This document shows positions 59,339-64,000 of a stretch of DNA of 64,000 bases, piece after piece. The stretch comes from Purpureocillium takamizusanense (Eukaryota > Ascomycota > Sordariomycetes > Hypocreales > Ophiocordycipitaceae): assembly GCF_022605165.1 (NCBI RefSeq), contig NC_063074.1, forward strand, positions 89,501 through 153,500, given 5' to 3'. Each line of letters starts with the position of its first letter. Position 1 is the stretch's first letter. The position numbers were made by a program, and so were the translations under genes. The notes beneath the pieces are model-generated. The model was not told the origin of the DNA and made no database searches. It saw only the letters and a program-made list of their open reading frames with translations.

Positions 59339-60923
59339 GGACAGGGCAGCAGTACGTTTGTCAGTACTTCTGCACGCCCTCAGACCTGCACTTACACGAA
59401 CCCTCTCCTTCTCTCCGCCTTCTCTTTCCCCCTCGTCGTCCACGTCTGCAGACATCGACTTGATTCGCCTCGAGCATCGCCTTCGCCCTCGTCGTCGTCA
59501 CTCACGGAGCTCGCTGGACTCGCCGCTGCCGACAACCCCGTGCTGTCAGTGTGATCCTCGAGAGGGAGCAACCCGTCGTCACGCTCGGCCGAAGGCCGCC
59601 GCGAGTAGGACGGCGAGAAGAGAGACACCCACCAAGTCCCGTGCGGGGGCTGGTCTCATTGACTGCACTGGCCAGATCAGACGGATTGATTGATTCAACC
59701 AACCCGTTCCGACCTTCTGGCGCGCGAGCCTAGTCGTCCCGGGCAGGCGTGTTCCGCTCGGCCATTTGAGGCCCTCATCGCCCCGTCCGTCCCTACGATT
59801 CCAAGGCTCGTCTACTTCATCGCCTCAAGGCCGGCTGCCGCCACAATCATAGCAGAGCGAGCATCACATTGTCTGGTTGCTCATATCTCGACGCCTCAGC
59901 ACATACCTACCGCCTGCACTTGTAATCCTGTCTATCCCACGCCACCACTCGTGCCTTGCTGCCCCCGCACCCGCTTCCTGCCTCTCAACGCGACGGACAT
60001 CTTCCACAACGAGGTCCAGGCCGCTGCACTGCGCTTCTCGTTCCGCTACAACTGTAAGAGAGACTCTACGTCTCCGTCTCGGCCCCGTGCGAGCGGGATA
60101 ACAACGGGGAAAGCCCTCGTCTCGCGCAACGGACCGTGACTCGACGCCACGACTGACACGCGCATCGCCGCACCGCAGCAGAAGCGCAACAAGCCACTGA
60201 CCGAACGGCAAGGGCACTCAGCCCTGGAAGCCCTGGATACGGAACGTCGCACGCTCCCCAATTGTACACCAACCACGAGGGCCTGTATCTACGGCTCCTT
60301 CAAGCTCACCTGTGTAGACAGTTATCGGCACTGACAGTGTGGCCGATAACGAGCTGCCCACCCTCCCGCCACGTCGTTGCCCTTTCAAGGACTTTTTTAA
60401 GGATCGCGAATCTGGTTCTGCTAGTATCCCTTCCAGGTCTAGGCCCCCAAGAATCCATTGACATCTCGCCAGCGTTACACAGCGTCTGATCTCGAGCACG
60501 GAAGCCTGGTCGGGTCAAAGCATACCCTCGCACAACGCCCACCGGCCCTGTCCGCCACGACTATTCGACCCACGCATGGCACGGCATGCAATAGGCTCCC
60601 ATCTCCCGAGCACCCCAACCGTCTCACGCAGGCAGGACAGCAACTCAGTCGCCATTGACCTGGAGATACTGCATTCATCCTTCCGTTTGGCAGCCCATCC
60701 CACGAAACCTGTCGTGCCGCTGTGAGTCCACGAGCATACCTAGACAAGTCAGCGCAGTTCTTGAGCATGCTGGCTAATATGCAGATCAAGCAGGTCTGCC
60801 TTATATCAACACCAGACGGAGCCCTTTTAGTTGCGACTTGGCACTGATTCGATCTTCTCCGAAAGGTTTGGCCCGGTTTACCAGCCTCACTGCTTGGCAT
60901 CTGCTTCCTGAGCACGGCAAGCC

Positions 60924-63017
60924 ATGGTGCGAGACTGGCCGAGGGATTCATTCCCCCGGCAGCAGTCGTTCCAGCAGCAATGCTACCCTCCAGCTGGGCG
61001 CCCATCCTTTCAACATGAGCGATACGGTCAAGATGCTGTGCCTCGGCAGGACGCATTCCAGCAGGAGCGATACCAGATGGATGGGAGTGAGGGCGCCCGC
61101 TTCCAGGATCAGTATGATTTACACCGCAGAGCTCCTCCGATGGTGAGTCGCAAGCAGGGAAAGGCTCGAGGATGGTGCAGCTGTCCTGACTTGGGAGAAA
61201 CAGCAGATCGACGAGGCTCTACGGTCGCATTGCGGCATCGCCGCCAAACAGTACTTTGTCGCTGCCATCAACGATGATGGCCTCCCCATCACATTCTTCA
61301 GCCCCGGACAGAAGCTCCACGACAGTGCCATTCGGCAATTCTTCGACGCGAACAAGTTCCAGCAGGTCATGCGGAGGATTGAGTCGGGTGAGTCAAGTCG
61401 CGACTTCTTTGTACACTGGATGAGCGTACCGGACTGATCCAAGGCGGAAATCCAGGTGCCGATCCCATGCTGGAGGACGGATTCGGCTTCGAAGAATCCA
61501 TGTACGGGCGCTCGGACAGCTTTGGCAAACTGCGGGCGATGGACCGGCGGCGCGGCTCCGTCTTTGATGACTGGGGCAGCCCCGCGCGACAAGGCCGGAA
61601 GCGGCCCCGAGCTCGTCATGCCGCCAACGATGACGACGTCCCGATGACAGTCTCGTCGCGAAGAGGCATCAAGGTTGGGGACTCGGATGCAGTATGGAAC
61701 TTCTACGAACAACGGTTCAAGAACTGCCAGCAGACGGCTTGCAAGCTCATCGCCAAGGCATGGGTGAAAGCAGTAGAGCCGAAGAAGCAGTCAACCCATC
61801 CTTATACTGGGAGTGATGAAAAGGCTCCGGACTGGTGGCCGAAACCGTGGGGGCCCACAAAGGACGACAAGGTCAGGCATAAGGAGCCTGATCATCTGTA
61901 CAAACGAGGTAGGGGTTCTCTTGTTGGCGTTCTCGTACTTGCGTCGGTTGCTGACACGCTTGCCAGAACGCGTGCATCTTCTTGCGCACATCCTACGTCT
62001 CGTCGTGGAGCCGAATGGGAAGCAGCATCCAGACATCCAGAAGCTCTGTCTCAATGTCAAGAAATTGGAGGAGACGACTAACGAGGCCCTGTCGGCCTTT
62101 TTCTTGGATAACGACGCCAACGCCAAGAAGCGACCGTACCTGAACGAGATTTTCAAAATGGCACGCCAGGAGGAGCGCTTCAAGAACGGCGAGATTGGTA
62201 TGTGTACCTGACAAGATGAGAGACTAGGCCATGCATGACTGACATGGTCAAAGATGACTCAACCGAGGTCTACGTCATGGCGGAAGACAAAGTACCAGAA
62301 AGCTACCCTTCGGATAACGACGACGGGCCCTTCAACATTAAGGAAGAGGACGAGCACGAGGCGCAGCGCTCCAAGGGGGCGGCGGTGGTGCACCCCATGG
62401 CGCACACACCAACGACGACGGCGACCAACGGACACGGTCTCCATGGCGGCCCGAGCCCTTTCATGGGCGAACTCCCAGTTAGAGGCACGCCCTTTCACCC
62501 ACCCATGATCCAGACAGACCTGGCACCGCAACAGCACTCCTTCGTCGAGGGCAACGGGCTGCCAGTAAGCGACCAGAGCACAGTCAGCACCGGGAGCGGT
62601 GGCCTCACGATGGACCTGGTGGCCAGCCCACACGACGGGAACAGGCGACCCTCGGTCTTCAGCGACTATACCAGCCCGGGGGGCGGGGCAATGTACCACC
62701 AGCCGTGGCAGCAAGGGTCAGCCGGGCCCAACTCGTCGTCCATGTACGCGTACACGACGCAGCAGACAACGCCCCAGCAGCCGGCTTTTGTCAGCCAGGC
62801 GGTAACACTGAACGCTGGGCAGCCCTTTTTGACAAGCTCATTTGAGAGCTCCCCGCGGCCCGAATATGATGCCAACGGCAACGCCATTTTCCGAGGTGGC
62901 GACATGACTGCGGCGCCGGTCAGCCAGCAGCCGGGGTACTACGTGCCGAGTGACGGGCGCGGGAGCTTGAGGGTCCTGACTCAGGTTGTGGACGCGGTGC
63001 CGAGAAACGCGGTATAA
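60924..63017 (+). CDS. YDR124W-like helical-bundle domain protein
   Basis: Five exons are proposed: 60924-61111, 61158-61387, 61444-61908, 61967-62197 and 62254-63017, giving 625 residues. The last three introns are well supported by GTGAGT or GTATGT-type donors and frame continuity. The first (46 nt, GTATGA...AAGCAG) is tentative and could alter the N-terminus, which is Gln/Arg-rich. Residues about 145-165 begin a conserved block (VLTWEKQQIDEAL). Residues about 205-325 match the YDR124W-like helical bundle (Pfam DUF2841): AVWNFYEQRFKNCQQ, APDWWPKPWGPT, HKEPDHLYKRERVHLLAHIL. The C-terminal third is disordered and rich in Gln, Pro, Ser and Gly. The domain also occurs in the Aspergillus fumigatus subtelomeric hrmA-associated cluster. 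The biochemical function is unknown. Confidence 0.82.
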
Positions 63018-64000
63018 TAGAGGTGACAAGACGGGTTGGGAACTGTGTTTGGCCGGTCTCTACGGCAAGCGACTGTCTGTCGTTTGTTGTTGTTGCTGCT
63101 GCTGCTGCTGCTGTTGTTGTTGTTGATGTCATTGGGCCCTGGTCTGATGCCCATTCTTTGCTACTGTCACAGAGCCCCTTCAGTTGGCGTGCGCGATACC
63201 CCTACGACAACATAGATCTCGCTCGGCGGGTGTCCCTTGGATGGTCCCTTTGGATGTTTCGGTTTGCCGCCTGACCATTGGATCGGTGCGTGAGCTGCAG
63301 AGCACGAATTTCCGGCAGAGCGTGCATGTTGTGTTTTTCCTGTTTTTTTTTCTCCCTCTCTCTTTCAATCCACGGCCTGCGTGCGTGTTGTCTGGGTCAA
63401 ACGGAAATGTGCGTGTCCCCCTGTCGAGGGGCGTACAGGATGAGCATGTATACCCGAGCGTCGAATATGGTAAGCATCATGGGCTTTTGAGGCCTTTTTT
63501 TTCTTCTCTTTCCTTTAATTGCGAGACAAAATACATATGGGACGCAACATAGTTCGCGTGTACGAGTTTACGCACACATACATGCGCGCGCGCGCTTTGG
63601 CGGTGAATGTTCTGATGTGATGCGGTGGCGGGACGCTGCGTAATACAGGAGAGGAGATGGACGAACCACTTCCCCATTCGTCCCCCTCCCCTGGTCTTCC
63701 GGCATGGAGTACAGTACATACGTACTAGTTATTTCATACATACGTGGAACTTGGTGAGACGACACTCTCGCCTGCCGGCGACAAACAAGCCTAACGCAGG
63801 GGCATGCTTTGATGGCGTCCCGTCCCGTCTTGACCGACCCGGACCAAACCGCCTAGCCGACTTGCCTTGACCACGCTGGGCCCGATGCGGGCCTTGTAGT
63901 AGTTAAGTAGAACAGACGAGGGGGAAAAACCCATGAAGGCGGCCAGACCAATAGCCGCGTCGCACGTCGTGGGGGGGACGCACAGCATGACACTTTCGGA
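63018..64000. other. 3' flank of the YDR124W-domain gene to window end
   Basis: Includes the probable 3' UTR with a TGY trinucleotide tract and several T-runs. No further gene is supported. Confidence 0.55.
63085..63126. repeat. (TTG/CTG)n trinucleotide tract in 3' UTR
   Basis: A 42-nt run of TTG and CTG triplets about 70 nt after the stop of the YDR124W-domain gene. On the minus strand it would read poly-Gln or poly-Asn-like, but there is no gene around it. Confidence 0.8.

Larger units (their letters stand above)
50586..60923. other. 10.3-kb gene-poor region
   Basis: No open frame here shows a recognisable domain, sustained GC3 bias and plausible ends together. It is rich in simple repeats: a G run near 51067-51077, GA at about 54285-54309, G17 at about 54390-54406 and CA at about 59307-59335. 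It also has C/T-rich stretches. Weak candidates on the minus strand are 52291-52665 (one hydrophobic helix) and 59392-59628 (acidic, Ser-rich). The last 1-1.5 kb may include the leader of the YDR124W-domain gene. I saw no transposon ends or transposase remnants. Confidence 0.5.

Overview
The window reads as euchromatic nuclear DNA of a filamentous ascomycete. Genes carry short GT-AG introns (mostly 46-100 nt) with CTAAC or CTGAC branch sites. Coding exons are strongly G/C at third positions, and the intergenic spacers are long and rich in microsatellites. The gene content fits a Sordariomycete, probably Hypocreales: an Ark1-type kinase tail, INSIG, a LON/RING protein, a GPI-type cupredoxin, a DUF1749 hydrolase and a YDR124W-domain protein. 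Genus and species cannot be fixed from sequence alone.

Layout. 1-4.6 kb: the 3' part of an actin-regulating kinase, a Mak11 WD40 ribosome-assembly factor, and a solo FAR1/MULE-type zinc-finger protein. 4.6-8.2 kb: gene-free. 8.2-13.6 kb: an INSIG homologue and a two-RING/LON-domain protein. 14.1-20.5 kb: a cupredoxin surface protein, an APH-family pseudogene with two in-frame stops, and an F-box-like/2EXR-type protein. 21-24.7 kb: a low-complexity protein with a WG/GW-rich tail, and dephospho-CoA kinase. 26.2-33 kb: class I alpha-mannosidase, a Pro/Gln-rich protein with a GC-AG intron, an orphan coding exon, and Tim23. 34.7-43.8 kb: a PQ-loop vacuolar transporter with a 23-nt micro-exon, the Npy1 Nudix pyrophosphatase, the Tti1 HEAT-repeat protein, and a DUF1749 hydrolase. 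45.2-50.6 kb: a nine-exon Ycf1-type ABCC transporter. 50.6-60.9 kb: a 10-kb gene-poor stretch. 60.9-63.0 kb: a YDR124W-domain protein.

Most genes serve unrelated basic functions: ribosome assembly, CoA synthesis, mitochondrial import, N-glycan trimming, PIKK maturation, sterol homeostasis and vacuolar transport. They do not form a metabolic cluster, and I found no tRNA, rRNA, CRISPR array or complete transposon. I see no convincing undescribed multi-gene system. The observations most worth checking are the APH pseudogene, the solo FAR1 protein, the WG/GW tail, the unexplained GC3-rich exon near 31.4 kb, and several unusual introns or exon ends. All splice sites were placed by eye from reading-frame continuity and consensus and have no transcript support.
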